A stretch of 64,000 nt of DNA from Streptomyces sp. D2-8 (GCF_023184515.1 NZ_JAAHBP010000014.1:124001-188000), one strand, 5' to 3'. Positions 41,771 through 51,183 are shown, counted from the first letter of the stretch. Translations and numbers: made by a program. Notes: generated from the sequence alone by a model not told the origin.

Positions 41771-44700
41771 GTGAGCGCGGAGGCGGCGGCGTTACGGCTG
41801 GGCACGACCGTGGCGAAGACGGCGGCCGACATCTGGCTGGGCGGCAGACGGCGACAGCAGGAACGGCACCTGTCGCTGACGGAGCTGGTGCGGGTACGGG
41901 TGCCCGGGCTGCGGCTGCAGCGGAGTGTGGAGCGGCAGTTCGGGCAGATCACCGACGCGGTGTTCGACCGGCTGGAGCCGTATCTGGAGCACGAGTTCCG
42001 GGGGCTGGACGAAGCCGGGCGGCAGGCCGTGATCGACGCGGTGTGCGACACGTTCGCGCGGGCGGACCTCTCGGACGAGGCCGTGTTCGCGGCGGACGCC
42101 AATCCGGCGGAGCTGATCCGCCGCATCACCGGGTCGGTTCCCGCCCCGGTGGGGCTGAGCGAGGCGGAGTCCCGGCTGTACGAGATGCTCTTCGCCGAGT
42201 GCGTCGAGTACTACGTGCGGATCGTGCGGAGCCTGCCCGTCTTCGAGGAACGGGCGGCGGCCGAGCTGCTGGCCCGGACGGCCACGCTGGGCGCCGAGGT
42301 GGCCCGGCTCCTGGAGCGGCTTCCGGACCGCTCCCTGCTCGCGCCGGACGGCACGGACCGGGACACCGCGTTCCGGCGCCGGTACCTGGAGCTGGTCAGC
42401 CGGGACCTGGACGAGGTGGAGTTGTTCCGGCGTACGTCGGACCGGGCGGCGGGGCCGCGGGTGCGGTTGTCGGTGGCGTACGTGAGCCTGCGGGCCACCG
42501 GGGACGACGGGACCCGGCGTCGCACCGTCCGCTCACTGTCGCGGCTGCGGCCCGACATGAGCGACTGGGAGGAGGCCGGGGGCGAGAGCTCCGGGATGCG
42601 GGTCGAGGCGGGGCTCAGCGGGGCCTCGCGGGTGCTGCTGCGCGGTGAGGCGGGTTCGGGCAAGACGACCTTGCTGCGCTGGCTGGCCGTGACGGCCGCG
42701 CGTGGTGCCTTCTCCGGGGAGCTGGCCGACTGGAACGGTCTGACGCCCGTCCTGGTCAAGCTGCGGGAGTACAGCGGCCGGACACCCCCGGCTCCCGACG
42801 CGATGCTCGACGGGGTCGCCGGGCCCATCACCGGCATCATGCCGAAGGGCTGGGTGGAGCGGCAGCTCGACTCCGGCCGGGCGCTGCTGCTGATCGACGG
42901 CGTGGACGAACTGCTCGAACGGGAGCGCCGAGCCGTCCGGGACTGGCTGCGCAAGCTCGTGGTGGCGTACGAAGGGGTCCGGGTGGTGGTCACCTCCCGC
43001 CCGGCGGCGGCCGGCGCGGACTGGCTGCGCGGGGAGCACTTCGCCGCGATGCACCTGGACCGTATGAGCCCGCCGGACCTGGCGGCGTTCGTACGGCAGT
43101 GGCACCAGGCGGTACGGGAACTGGGCGAGGACCTGCCCTGTCCCGTGGACGACCTCCCGCTGTACGAGCAGTCCCTGCTGACCAGTCTGAAGGACCGCCC
43201 GCACCTGCAGTCGCTGGCCGGTACTCCCCTGCTGGCAGCGATGCTCTGCGCCATGCACCTCAACCGGGGCCGTCAACTGCCGCGTGACCGTATGGAGTTG
43301 TACCGGAACGCGCTCCACACCCTGGTCCATGACCGGGATGCCGACCGGAACGTGCCGAGCGCGGTGGACAGCAAGCTGAGTCTCAGCGACAAGCTCGTCA
43401 TCCTGCGCGACCTGGCCTGGCGGCTGTCGGACAACAACCGCAGCGAGATCTCCGTGGACCAGGCCGCCGTGCACGTCGGCAGGAAACTGCGGGCCATGCG
43501 GCACCTGGACGGCATGGAGGGCGGGCAGGTGCTGGACCAGTTGCGGCACCGGTCCGGCATCCTCCGCTCCCCCGCCGAGGCCCGGCTGGACTTCGTGCAC
43601 CGCACGTTCCAGGAGTACCTCGCCTCGTCGGAGGCCGCCGAGGAGGACCGGATGGGCAACCTCGTCGAACGGGCGCATCTGGATCTGTGGCGGGAGACGG
43701 TCATCATGGCGGCGGGCCATGCGAACGCCCGCCAGCGCGAGGAACTGCTGGGCGGGATCCTCGACCGGGCCGACCGGGAACCCCGGCATGCGCGGACGTT
43801 GCGGCTGCTCGCCGCGTCCTGTCAGGAGACCTTGCCGGAGGTGTCCGACGGGCTGGCCGGGCGGTTGGACGAGGCGGTGTCGTGTCTCCTGCCCGCGCGC
43901 CGGCCGACGGATCCGCCCGCGTTGGCCGCTGTGGGGTCGAGCTTGCTGCGGAGGTTGCCGAGTTCTCTGGGGGAGCTGACGGAGAAGGCTGCCGCGCAGA
44001 CGGTGCGGACGGTGGCGTTGATCGGTGGTGAGGAGGCCCTACTTCTTCTTGCGGGGTACGCGTTGGACACCCGGGAGGGGGTGGCGGACGCGCTCATCGA
44101 CGCGTGGGGGTACTTCGATGCCGATGCCTACGCCGACGCCGTTCTGGCGGGGGTGTCCCTGAGCGGCCGGCAGGTCAAGCTGACGCACTCCGGGCAGCTG
44201 CGGGCAGTCGGCCGCCTGCCTGCCGTCGATGACCTGTGGATCAGCCACCCCGTCACGAACCTCACGGACTTCTCCGGACTGGGTCCGCTCAAGCAGCTCA
44301 CGTTCACCGACCTCCGAGACGAGGTCGACCTGTCCAGGCTGGAAGCACTGACGTCGCTGACACACCTGAGGCTGCTCGGCGGTGCTCCGCTGAAGAACCT
44401 CGACGCCCTGGAGGCGCTCCCGGCGCTGGAGACCCTCTACCTCAGTTGCCTCGGACTGACCGACTCCCGCGAGCTGCGCCTGCCGACGCCCCTGAGATAC
44501 CTGGGACTGCTGAGCATCGATGCCTCGCTCGATCTGGCGTGCCTCAGGCATGAGCAGATCATTTGGCTGGGACTGATGACGAAGGGCGTCTGCCTGCCCC
44601 AGGGTGTCGAAGCTCTGACCGGCTGGACCCACCTGACGTATCTGTACCTCATGCGCGTCGACGTGGCCGCCTGGCTGGAGACAGGCTTCTTCCCTCCTCC

Positions 44701-44791
44701 CTCGGTGAGGTTCGTCGACCTGGCGCACTGCGCCCTGCCCGGCAACCCGGCCGCCCTCGACATCCCCGGCGTGGACATCACGGTCGCGTGA
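41771..44791 (+). CDS. NACHT-domain NTPase with C-terminal leucine-rich repeats
   Basis: 1006 residues from the GTG at 41771, preceded by GGGAGGGGG. N-terminal helical region (about 1-280), NACHT with Walker A GEAGSGKTTLLRWLAV (from residue 292), Walker B LLLIDGVDELLERER (Asp376), sensor VVTSRPAAAG, and winged-helix remnant FVHRTFQEYLASSEAA near residue 615. Residues about 820-977 are LRR-like (LSRLEALTSLTHLRLLGG; LEALPALETLYLSCLGL). STAND NTPases of this type act as signal-gated switches, and several bacterial NACHT proteins are antiphage. The effector is not obvious; the N-terminal helical part is the candidate. Same strand as conservon 2, but a functional link is only positional. Confidence 0.88.
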   Translation: MSAEAAALRLGTTVAKTAADIWLGGRRRQQERHLSLTELVRVRVPGLRLQRSVERQFGQITDAVFDRLEPYLEHEFRGLDEAGRQAVIDAVCDTFARADLSDEAVFAADANPAELIRRITGSVPAPVGLSEAESRLYEMLFAECVEYYVRIVRSLPVFEERAAAELLARTATLGAEVARLLERLPDRSLLAPDGTDRDTAFRRRYLELVSRDLDEVELFRRTSDRAAGPRVRLSVAYVSLRATGDDGTRRRTVRSLSRLRPDMSDWEEAGGESSGMRVEAGLSGASRVLLRGEAGSGKTTLLRWLAVTAARGAFSGELADWNGLTPVLVKLREYSGRTPPAPDAMLDGVAGPITGIMPKGWVERQLDSGRALLLIDGVDELLERERRAVRDWLRKLVVAYEGVRVVVTSRPAAAGADWLRGEHFAAMHLDRMSPPDLAAFVRQWHQAVRELGEDLPCPVDDLPLYEQSLLTSLKDRPHLQSLAGTPLLAAMLCAMHLNRGRQLPRDRMELYRNALHTLVHDRDADRNVPSAVDSKLSLSDKLVILRDLAWRLSDNNRSEISVDQAAVHVGRKLRAMRHLDGMEGGQVLDQLRHRSGILRSPAEARLDFVHRTFQEYLASSEAAEEDRMGNLVERAHLDLWRETVIMAAGHANARQREELLGGILDRADREPRHARTLRLLAASCQETLPEVSDGLAGRLDEAVSCLLPARRPTDPPALAAVGSSLLRRLPSSLGELTEKAAAQTVRTVALIGGEEALLLLAGYALDTREGVADALIDAWGYFDADAYADAVLAGVSLSGRQVKLTHSGQLRAVGRLPAVDDLWISHPVTNLTDFSGLGPLKQLTFTDLRDEVDLSRLEALTSLTHLRLLGGAPLKNLDALEALPALETLYLSCLGLTDSRELRLPTPLRYLGLLSIDASLDLACLRHEQIIWLGLMTKGVCLPQGVEALTGWTHLTYLYLMRVDVAAWLETGFFPPPSVRFVDLAHCALPGNPAALDIPGVDITVA

Positions 44792-44801
44792 CCACACGCC
44801 G

Positions 44802-44833
44802 CGGCCCCGCCCTCCCGGAGGAGGACGGGGCCG
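44802..44833. terminator. Convergent terminator between NACHT gene and accE
   Basis: 13-bp stem CGGCCCCGCCCTC (44802-44814) / GAGGACGGGGCCG (44821-44833) with one G-U pair and loop CCGGAG. It serves both converging transcripts. Confidence 0.8.
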
Positions 44834-44848
44834 TCAGGGCGTGAAAGG

Positions 44849-45043
44849 TCAGCGCCAGCTGTGCGGGGCCCTGAAGCCCGGCTCGCGCTCCAGGCGGCGC
44901 CAGCCTGCCTTGATGCGGCCGCGGTGGGCCGGGGTCGGGTCTGCGGGGCGGGCGGCGGCGCGGGCCAGGAGGATGGCCGTGATGGCGGCGACTTCCTCGG
45001 GCTCGGCATGGCCCTTCTCGACGCGGATATCAGCAGATTCCAT
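44849..45043 (-). CDS. accE: Acyl-CoA carboxylase epsilon subunit
   Basis: 64 residues, ATG at 45043 (MESADIRVEKGHAEPEEVAA). Small helical subunit found only in actinobacteria, which stimulates and stabilises the AccA/AccB or PccB complexes. Diagnostic features are the acidic N-terminus, ITAILLARAA, and a C-terminal RAGWRRLEREPGFRAPHSW-like end. Coupled to accB 35 bases upstream. Confidence 0.93.
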   Translation of the reverse strand: MESADIRVEKGHAEPEEVAAITAILLARAAARPADPTPAHRGRIKAGWRRLEREPGFRAPHSWR

Positions 45044-45078
45044 GGGTGTCAGTCTCCGTGAGGAAGATGTCCGCAGGG

Positions 45079-46662
45079 TTACTGCGGCGGGTTGCCGTGC
45101 TTGCGGGACGGCAGGTCCGCGTGCTTGGTCTGGAGCATGGCGAGGGACTTGACGAGCACCTCGCGGGTCTCGGCGGGGTCGATGACGTCGTCGACCAGGC
45201 CGCGCTCGGCCGCGTAGTAGGGGTGCATCAGCTCGGACTTGTACTCCTTGACCATGCGGGCCCGCATGGCCTCGGGGTCCTCGGCCTCGGCGATCTGGCG
45301 GCGGAAGATGACGTTGGCCGCACCCTCCGCACCCATGACGGCGATCTCGTTCGTCGGCCAGGCGTACGTGAGGTCGGCACCGATGGACTGGCTGTCCATG
45401 ACGATGTACGCACCTCCGTAGGCCTTGCGCAGGATCAGCGAGATCCTCGGGACGGTCGCGTTGCAGTAGGCGTAGAGGAGCTTCGCGCCGTGGCGGATGA
45501 TGCCACCGTGCTCCTGGTCGACGCCCGGGAGGAAGCCGGGGACGTCCAGAAGAGTGATGATCGGGATGTTGAACGCATCGCACATCTGAACGAAACGGGC
45601 CGCCTTCTCGGAGGCCTCGATGTCCAGAACACCGGCGAGCGCCTGCGGCTGGTTGGCGACGATGCCGACGACCTGGCCGTCCATCCGGCCCAGCGCGCAG
45701 ATGATGTTGCGGGCCCAGCGCTCGTGGACCTCCAGGTAGTCGCCGTCGTCGACGATCTCCTCGATGACCTTGGCCATGTCGTACGGCCGGTTGCCGTCCG
45801 CCGGGACCAGGTCCAGGAGGACGTCCGAGCGGCGGTCGGCCGCGTCCGAGGACTCCGTGCGGGGCGGGTTCTCGCGGTTGTTCTGCGGGAGCAGGGAGAG
45901 GAGGTAGCGAACCTCGGCGATGCAGGTCTCTTCGTCGTCGTAGGCGAAGTGGCAGACACCGGACGTCTCGGCGTGGACGTCCGCGCCACCCAGGCCGTTC
46001 TGCGTGATCTCCTCGCCGGTGACCGCCTTGACGACGTCGGGTCCGGTGATGAACATCTGCGAGGTCTCGCGGACCATGAAGACGAAGTCGGTGAGGGCGG
46101 GGCTGTAGGCCGCGCCGCCCGCGCACGGGCCGAGCATCACCGAGATCTGCGGGATCACGCCCGAGGCCTTGGTGTTGCGCTGGAAGATGCCGCCGTAGCC
46201 GGCGAGCGCCGAGACGCCCTCCTGGATGCGGGCGCCGGCGCCGTCGTTCAGCGACACCAGTGGGGCACCGGCCGCGATGGCCATGTCCATGATCTTGTGG
46301 ATCTTCGTGGCGTGGGCCTCGCCCAGAGCGCCGCCGAAGACGCGGAAGTCGTGCGCGTAGACGAAGACCGTGCGGCCCTCCACCGTGCCCCAGCCGGTGA
46401 TCACACCGTCGGTGTACGGCTTCTTGGCCTCCAGGCCGAAGCCCGTGGCCCGGTGCCGGCGCAACTGCTCGACCTCGCGGAAGGACTCCGGGTCGAGGAG
46501 GAGTTCGATGCGCTCCCGCGCGGTCAGCTTGCCCTTGGCGTGCTGCGCCTCGGTCGCCTTCTCGCTCGGTCCGGCCATCGCCTGCGCACGGATCTCGTGC
46601 AGTTCGGCCACGCGTCCGCGCGCGTCGGTCGGCTCACCCGGCGCCTCATCCAAAACGGTCAT
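45079..46662 (-). CDS. accB: Acetyl/propionyl-CoA carboxylase beta (carboxyltransferase) subunit
   Basis: 527 residues. Transfers the carboxyl group from biotin to acyl-CoA; with a shared alpha/biotin subunit supplies malonyl-/methylmalonyl-CoA for lipids and polyketides. Crotonase-fold motifs: AKGKLTARERIELLLDPES, NDGAGARIQEGVSALAGYG (acyl-CoA oxyanion hole) and GAKLLYAYCNATVPRISLIL with RKAYGGAYIVMDS (biotin oxyanion hole). Assigned to AccB rather than PccB because of the accE partner; the substrate-length residue was not verified. Confidence 0.93.
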   Translation of the reverse strand: MTVLDEAPGEPTDARGRVAELHEIRAQAMAGPSEKATEAQHAKGKLTARERIELLLDPESFREVEQLRRHRATGFGLEAKKPYTDGVITGWGTVEGRTVFVYAHDFRVFGGALGEAHATKIHKIMDMAIAAGAPLVSLNDGAGARIQEGVSALAGYGGIFQRNTKASGVIPQISVMLGPCAGGAAYSPALTDFVFMVRETSQMFITGPDVVKAVTGEEITQNGLGGADVHAETSGVCHFAYDDEETCIAEVRYLLSLLPQNNRENPPRTESSDAADRRSDVLLDLVPADGNRPYDMAKVIEEIVDDGDYLEVHERWARNIICALGRMDGQVVGIVANQPQALAGVLDIEASEKAARFVQMCDAFNIPIITLLDVPGFLPGVDQEHGGIIRHGAKLLYAYCNATVPRISLILRKAYGGAYIVMDSQSIGADLTYAWPTNEIAVMGAEGAANVIFRRQIAEAEDPEAMRARMVKEYKSELMHPYYAAERGLVDDVIDPAETREVLVKSLAMLQTKHADLPSRKHGNPPQ

Positions 46663-46816
46663 GTAGTGACCTTACGAAGCCAACCAAGGAATGCGGGCCG
46701 TCGACTCCTCACAGTGTCCAGCGCGTTTTCCTGGTACCACTGAACAGAACCATGGCCGGGTGCAGCCTTTCCGACTGCTCAGAGGGCGTGCGGCTTGTAG
46801 GGGTCGCACAAAGCCC

Positions 46817-49195
46817 TCAGACGAGAGTCACCTCACAGATATGTGTGGCGCATACCGTCCCCGGAGTGACGCGCACGCGCATCCGGCGGCCTGTGGAGAG
46901 CACCTCGACCGTGTCGTCCGCGCGGTCGACCCGGCGGACCGGGCGGTCCCAGGTGATCTCCAGGGGCACTCCGGTGCGGGGCGGTTCGCTCACGCAGAGG
47001 GTAGCGGTACGGCCCCGGCGGACGATCAGCACGCTCGCGGCGGCGGAGACGGTGAGCCGGCCCGCCGTGCCGGACCGCCAGAAGTTCGCGGCCGTGCAGC
47101 CGAGGGAGGGCACGGCGACCGCCTGGCGGCCGGGGTCGTTGGCGAGCACCGACAGCCAGTGGCGGTCGGCGGCCCGGCGTGCGACCGCGTGGCGGGACGC
47201 CCCGGGCATGAGGACGTAGGCGTACGTGGCGTCCTCGGGGTCGGTGCCGTGGTCGAGCCAGAGGGTCTGCCAGCGGCGGGTGCGCCGCTCCGGCGTGCTG
47301 CCGGTGTTGATGTCGGACCAGGCGCCGGTGCGGTCCTCGCGCAGCGCCTTCGGCTCACGGCCGAGCAGGACCCAGCCGCCGTGGCCCTCCAGGTGGGCCC
47401 AGTTCGGGCCCTTGACGAAGCGTTGGGTGCCGGATGCGCCGAGGTTGCGGTTGTCGACGACCGTCTCGACCGGGACGCCGTCGGCGCAGGTGATCCCGGC
47501 GCCCAGGCAGATCACCGCGTCCGCGACGCAGAACCAGGACTTGCGGGCTTCGAGGCTGGAGCCGAGGCCCTTGAGGTGCTGGCCGAGGGCGGCGTAGGTG
47601 CCGTCGGTGGTGCCGCCGACCCAGCGCGCGTCGGGCCGGGCGGTGCCCCACTCGCCGCCTTCGCGGTCGGCGAGCCGCTTGGTGGAGACGGTGGTGCCGG
47701 GCAGCCGGTACCAGTCGACGGTGGGCCAGAACCAGTCCGTGTACTGGTCGCCGGCGTCCCCGGCCCACCAGCTGACCATGCCCGCCCCGGTGTGCCAGCC
47801 GCGGGGGTTCTCGCCGTTGCCGCACTCGTAGTGGGCGATGCGGTCGCTGGCCATGGCGATGTTCACCGTGAAACCGGGTCCGCGGTGGACGGCACGGTCC
47901 ATGGCGGCGAAGAGGTGGTGCCCGGTGGGTTCGGGCGCGGCCGGGGCGGGCGAGTCGGCGATGGTGTGCAGCCGGGCCAGGTCGGCGACACCGAACTGGG
48001 GCGCCGTCAGGATCGGGGTCACGGTGTCCCGTTCGATCCAGCCCTTGACGCGGGCGTGCCAGCGCTCGCGTTCCGCCGGGCTCGCGCCGGCCGCGAGCAG
48101 GGCGATGGCGGCGATGAGCCGGTGGCCGTGGTAGTGGTCGCCGCGCAGGATCCCGCGGTCGTCGGTGGTGAGGTAACCGCGGCTGATGGCCCGGCCGTTG
48201 ACGCTGTCCATGACCAGCCCGTCGTGGAGGAGCGGCACGTAGGCGCGCTCGACGCTGTCGAGGACGATCTGCCGGTTCGGGTCGGTGACCTCCCAGTCGG
48301 ATCCGGCGAGCAGGGCGAAGAGCCGGCCGAGGCCGTCGAGCATGACCTGGCCGTACGTGCCCGAGTAGGCGACCCAGGTGTGCTGGACGAAGGAGCCGTC
48401 GGCGTAGAGGCCGTCGCCCCGGGTGACGTACGGGAAGACCGGGGAGAGCGCGTCCCGGGCGAGGGCGATCTTGGCCGGGTCGCGGCCGAGGATGCCGCGC
48501 AGGGCGACGGAGCGGCACAGGTCGACGCGGTTGGCGCCGGTGGAGGTGCCGCTGTAGTCGCCGAGGGCGGAGTCGGGGACGAAGTGGTCGACGGCGGCGC
48601 AGGCGGCGCCGACGCGGGCCTCCCCCAGCTCCTCGTACAGGACGGCCGTGATGTCGGTGAGCAGGCGGGGGCTGCCGATCTGCCACTCCCACCAGTTGCC
48701 GTAGCGGGTGGTGGAGGGGTGGTAGACGGTGGCGGAGAGGTGGTCGAGGCCGCGCAGGATGCCGGCGAGGAGGCCGGGGTCGGCGGTCGAGCCGGTGCCC
48801 TGCTGGACGTAGGCCTGGGTCATGGTCCACAGGCGGCCGTAGCTGAGGGTGATGCCGGCCGGCGGGTCGAAGGGGTGGCCGGGCCAGAGGGAGTCCGCCG
48901 CCGGGGCCATGCTCGCGCGCAGGTCGCGGGCGAGGGCGCCGGTCTCGGCGAGCCGGGCGGCGTAGGGCTCGGCCGTCGGGTCGTAGCCGCTGCCGAGGGA
49001 GATGCCGAGCCAGCGGCGGCGGAGGGTGTCGTAGGGGTCGCCCGGCGCGTCGGCGGCCCGGCCCGCGGGCGTCGCGCCCCCGGTCGCCGCGAGGGCCGCG
49101 GCCGCCAGCAGCAGGGCGCGGCGGCTGGGCCGGAGCAGGGCGGCGGCCCCGGCCGTACGGCGGGAGAAGACGCGGCGCTGGGGAGTCATGCCCAT
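46817..49195 (-). CDS. Secreted polysaccharide lyase family 8 enzyme
   Basis: 792 residues. N-terminus carries arginines and an Ala/Leu-rich segment (RRALLLAAAALAATGG), a likely Tat or Sec signal. An alpha/alpha-toroid follows (about 50-400), with the hallmark GNWWEWQIGSPR, VQHTWVAYSGTYGQVMLDGL (catalytic His and Tyr) and NGRAISRG. Then the beta-sandwich domains typical of hyaluronan/chondroitin/xanthan lyases (YECGNGENPRGWHTGAGM). Cleaves uronic-acid polysaccharides by beta-elimination; which one cannot be told. No transporter or glycoside hydrolase partner is nearby. Confidence 0.9.
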   Translation of the reverse strand: MGMTPQRRVFSRRTAGAAALLRPSRRALLLAAAALAATGGATPAGRAADAPGDPYDTLRRRWLGISLGSGYDPTAEPYAARLAETGALARDLRASMAPAADSLWPGHPFDPPAGITLSYGRLWTMTQAYVQQGTGSTADPGLLAGILRGLDHLSATVYHPSTTRYGNWWEWQIGSPRLLTDITAVLYEELGEARVGAACAAVDHFVPDSALGDYSGTSTGANRVDLCRSVALRGILGRDPAKIALARDALSPVFPYVTRGDGLYADGSFVQHTWVAYSGTYGQVMLDGLGRLFALLAGSDWEVTDPNRQIVLDSVERAYVPLLHDGLVMDSVNGRAISRGYLTTDDRGILRGDHYHGHRLIAAIALLAAGASPAERERWHARVKGWIERDTVTPILTAPQFGVADLARLHTIADSPAPAAPEPTGHHLFAAMDRAVHRGPGFTVNIAMASDRIAHYECGNGENPRGWHTGAGMVSWWAGDAGDQYTDWFWPTVDWYRLPGTTVSTKRLADREGGEWGTARPDARWVGGTTDGTYAALGQHLKGLGSSLEARKSWFCVADAVICLGAGITCADGVPVETVVDNRNLGASGTQRFVKGPNWAHLEGHGGWVLLGREPKALREDRTGAWSDINTGSTPERRTRRWQTLWLDHGTDPEDATYAYVLMPGASRHAVARRAADRHWLSVLANDPGRQAVAVPSLGCTAANFWRSGTAGRLTVSAAASVLIVRRGRTATLCVSEPPRTGVPLEITWDRPVRRVDRADDTVEVLSTGRRMRVRVTPGTVCATHICEVTLV

Positions 49196-49273
49196 GCCCT
49201 ACCACGGCGGGGCGGTCACCTGAACGGTGGATCCGGCCGGAGTGACCGGAACGGGGGAATGGCCGGGTGCGGG

Positions 49274-50182
49274 TCAGCCGAAGCGGTTCAGCAGGCGGCG
49301 GTACAGGCCCGGCGCGAGGCCGCGGACCCGGCCCGGGACGGTCAGCCAGGTGGGGACGTAGGCCTCGTCGCGGTTCTGCCGGACGGCCTCCCAGATCGTG
49401 CCGGCGACGCAGCCGGGCGAGAGGAGACCGGCGCCGGTGCCGTCGTAGGGCCTGCCGCGGCGGATGTGGAAGGCCGTGTCGACGGCTCCGGGCACGACGA
49501 AGGTCACGCCCACGCCCGTGCCGCGCAGTTCCTGGCGCAGCGCCTCGGCGAAGGCGGCCAGGCCGGCCTTGGCGGCGGAGTACACCGCCTCCTCCCGCAG
49601 GCCCACGCAGCCGGCGACCGAGCCGAGCAGCACCACGCGGCCCCGTCCGGCCGCGATCATGGAGGGCAGCACCTCGCGCACGAGGTGGAGCGTGGCGTTG
49701 AGGTCCAGGGTCAGCACCCGGTCGATGTCGGTGTGCGGCATGGCGGTGAAGGGGCCCGCCCAGCCCATGCCCGCCCCGGCGACCAGGACGTCGATCCGGC
49801 CGGTGGTGTGCAGCGCGGTCTGTGCCAGGAGGCGGGGGCCGTCCGGGGCGGCGAGGTCGGCGGGCAGCACGACGGCCGAGGTGCCGGACGCCGTCTGCTC
49901 CAGGCGGCGCCGGTCGCGTCCGCTGAGGAGCAGCTGCCAGCCGTCCATGGCGAAACGCCGAGCCGTGGCCGCCCCGATGCCCGAGGAGGCCCCGGTGACC
50001 AGGGCCACGCGCCGGTCGATCCGTCGCGGCGGCCCGTACTGGCTCACCCGGGCGGGGACGGGGGCCGTGGAGCGGCGCGGGGCGGGGTCCGCCGGTGGGT
50101 CGTAGGCCGAGCCGGAGCCGGTGAGTGTCACGAGTCGCTCTCCCCTGCGCTGTGCGTCCGCCGTGGTCTCGTCTGTCTCCAT
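49274..50182 (-). CDS. Short-chain dehydrogenase/reductase
   Basis: 302 residues, ATG at 50182. Classical SDR: cofactor motif VTGASSGIGAATARRF, VAGAGMG at the NNAG position, catalytic Ser in LLGSVAGCVG and YSAAKAG (YxxxK). Arg in the GRDRRR loop suggests NADP preference. A 60-residue N-terminal extension (Thr/Pro/Arg-rich) precedes the fold and may partly be untranslated; the C-terminal YVPTWLTVPGRVRGLAPG is membrane-associated-like. Substrate unknown. Confidence 0.88.
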   Translation of the reverse strand: METDETTADAQRRGERLVTLTGSGSAYDPPADPAPRRSTAPVPARVSQYGPPRRIDRRVALVTGASSGIGAATARRFAMDGWQLLLSGRDRRRLEQTASGTSAVVLPADLAAPDGPRLLAQTALHTTGRIDVLVAGAGMGWAGPFTAMPHTDIDRVLTLDLNATLHLVREVLPSMIAAGRGRVVLLGSVAGCVGLREEAVYSAAKAGLAAFAEALRQELRGTGVGVTFVVPGAVDTAFHIRRGRPYDGTGAGLLSPGCVAGTIWEAVRQNRDEAYVPTWLTVPGRVRGLAPGLYRRLLNRFG

Positions 50183-50407
50183 ACGGTCACTGGAAACGGA
50201 ACCCTCTCTCGCCGGACACCGCCACCGCACGACGGGCCGCCGGGGCCCGGGCGGCCGGCCCCCGCAGGCCCCGGCCCGTGGGCCGCTTGCGCACCGGGCC
50301 GCCGCGCACCGCGTCCGGCAGGACCACTCCTGCGGGACGCGCGATTGCGCCAAGCGGGGGTATGGGAGGGGCGGCGGGCGGAGGCGATGCGGGCACACTC
50401 ATCGAAG

Positions 50408-50471
50408 ATGTTGAACATTGAACGGAATAGGTCTACGGTGGGTCGCGTTGGAGTAGTTAAAGATTCAACAT
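50408..50471. promoter_or_regulatory. Spaced inverted repeat upstream of yceI
   Basis: ATGTTGAA at 50408-50415 and its exact complement TTCAACAT at 50464-50471, with TTGAACATTGAA (direct TTGAA) at the left site. The A+T-rich motifs stand out from the G+C-rich surroundings, and the right site ends 18 bases before the yceI ATG. MarR-type regulators commonly bind such sites; no MarR gene is next door. Confidence 0.5.
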
Positions 50472-50489
50472 CACACCCAGGAGGCCCCC

Positions 50490-51095
50490 ATGAGCATCTT
50501 CAGCCGCAACGACACCCAGACCGCCGCCGCCACCGGTGCCGCCGTGAGCCCCGAGCTGGCCGCCCTGACCGGCGACTACACGATCGACCCGGCGCACTCG
50601 ACGATCGGCTTCGTCGCCCGCCACGCCATGGTCACCAACGTCAAGGGCGGCTTCCAGGACTTCACCGGCACGCTCCACCTCGACGGCACCGATCCGTCGC
50701 GGTCGACGGCCTCCCTCGACGTCGTGATGGACAGCATCGACACGGGCAACGCCGACCGTGACGGCCACCTCAAGAGCGCGGACTTCTTCAAGGCGGACGA
50801 GTTCCCGACCATGACGTTCCGCTCCACCAAGGCCGAGGCCCTCGGCGGTGACGACTACCGGATCACGGGCGACCTGACGATCCTCGGCACCACCCGCGCC
50901 CTCGTCATCGACCTCGAGTTCAACGGCGCCGCGAAGGACCCCTTCGGCAACGAGCGCGTCGGCTTCGAGGGCAAGGCGGAGATCCTGCGGTCGGAGTGGG
51001 GCCTGACCTGGAACGCCGCGCTGGAGACCGGCGGCGTCCTGGTCTCCGACAAGATCAAGCTGAACTTCGACATCTCGGCCATCCGGAACGCGTGA
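50490..51095 (+). CDS. YceI-family lipid-binding protein
   Basis: 201 residues, ATG preceded by CAGGAGG. YceI lipocalin-like barrel: YTIDPAHSTIGFVARHAMVT, SLDVVMDSIDTGNADRDGHL, FFKADEFPTMTFRST, LTILGTTRALVIDLEFNGAA. No signal peptide (start MSIFSRNDTQTAAATGA), so a cytoplasmic polyisoprenoid- or fatty-acid-binding role is inferred. Regulatory repeats lie directly upstream. Confidence 0.92.
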   Translation: MSIFSRNDTQTAAATGAAVSPELAALTGDYTIDPAHSTIGFVARHAMVTNVKGGFQDFTGTLHLDGTDPSRSTASLDVVMDSIDTGNADRDGHLKSADFFKADEFPTMTFRSTKAEALGGDDYRITGDLTILGTTRALVIDLEFNGAAKDPFGNERVGFEGKAEILRSEWGLTWNAALETGGVLVSDKIKLNFDISAIRNA

Positions 51096-51153
51096 GCCCC
51101 GCGGGGCCGGCCCGGTGACGTCAGCCCGGGCCGGTCTGGCCGGTTCCCGCCCC

Positions 51154-51183
51154 TTGTGCAAAGTCTGTCGGCGTTCTCATAAT
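51154..51183 (+). promoter_or_regulatory. Possible promoter of the trypsin-like gene
   Basis: TTGTGC (51154-51159), 18-base spacer, CATAAT (51178-51183). It lies 132 bases upstream of the TTG start in an A+T-richer stretch. Confidence 0.4.

Noticed and set aside
49274..50398. Longer 374-residue start for the SDR
   Set aside because: The added N-terminal 72 residues are Arg/Pro/Gly-rich and overlap the divergent promoter region; the ATG at 50182 is more plausible.
46691..50761. 1356-residue plus-strand frame opposite the PL8 lyase and SDR
   Set aside because: Contains no recognisable domain and crosses two well-supported minus-strand genes.
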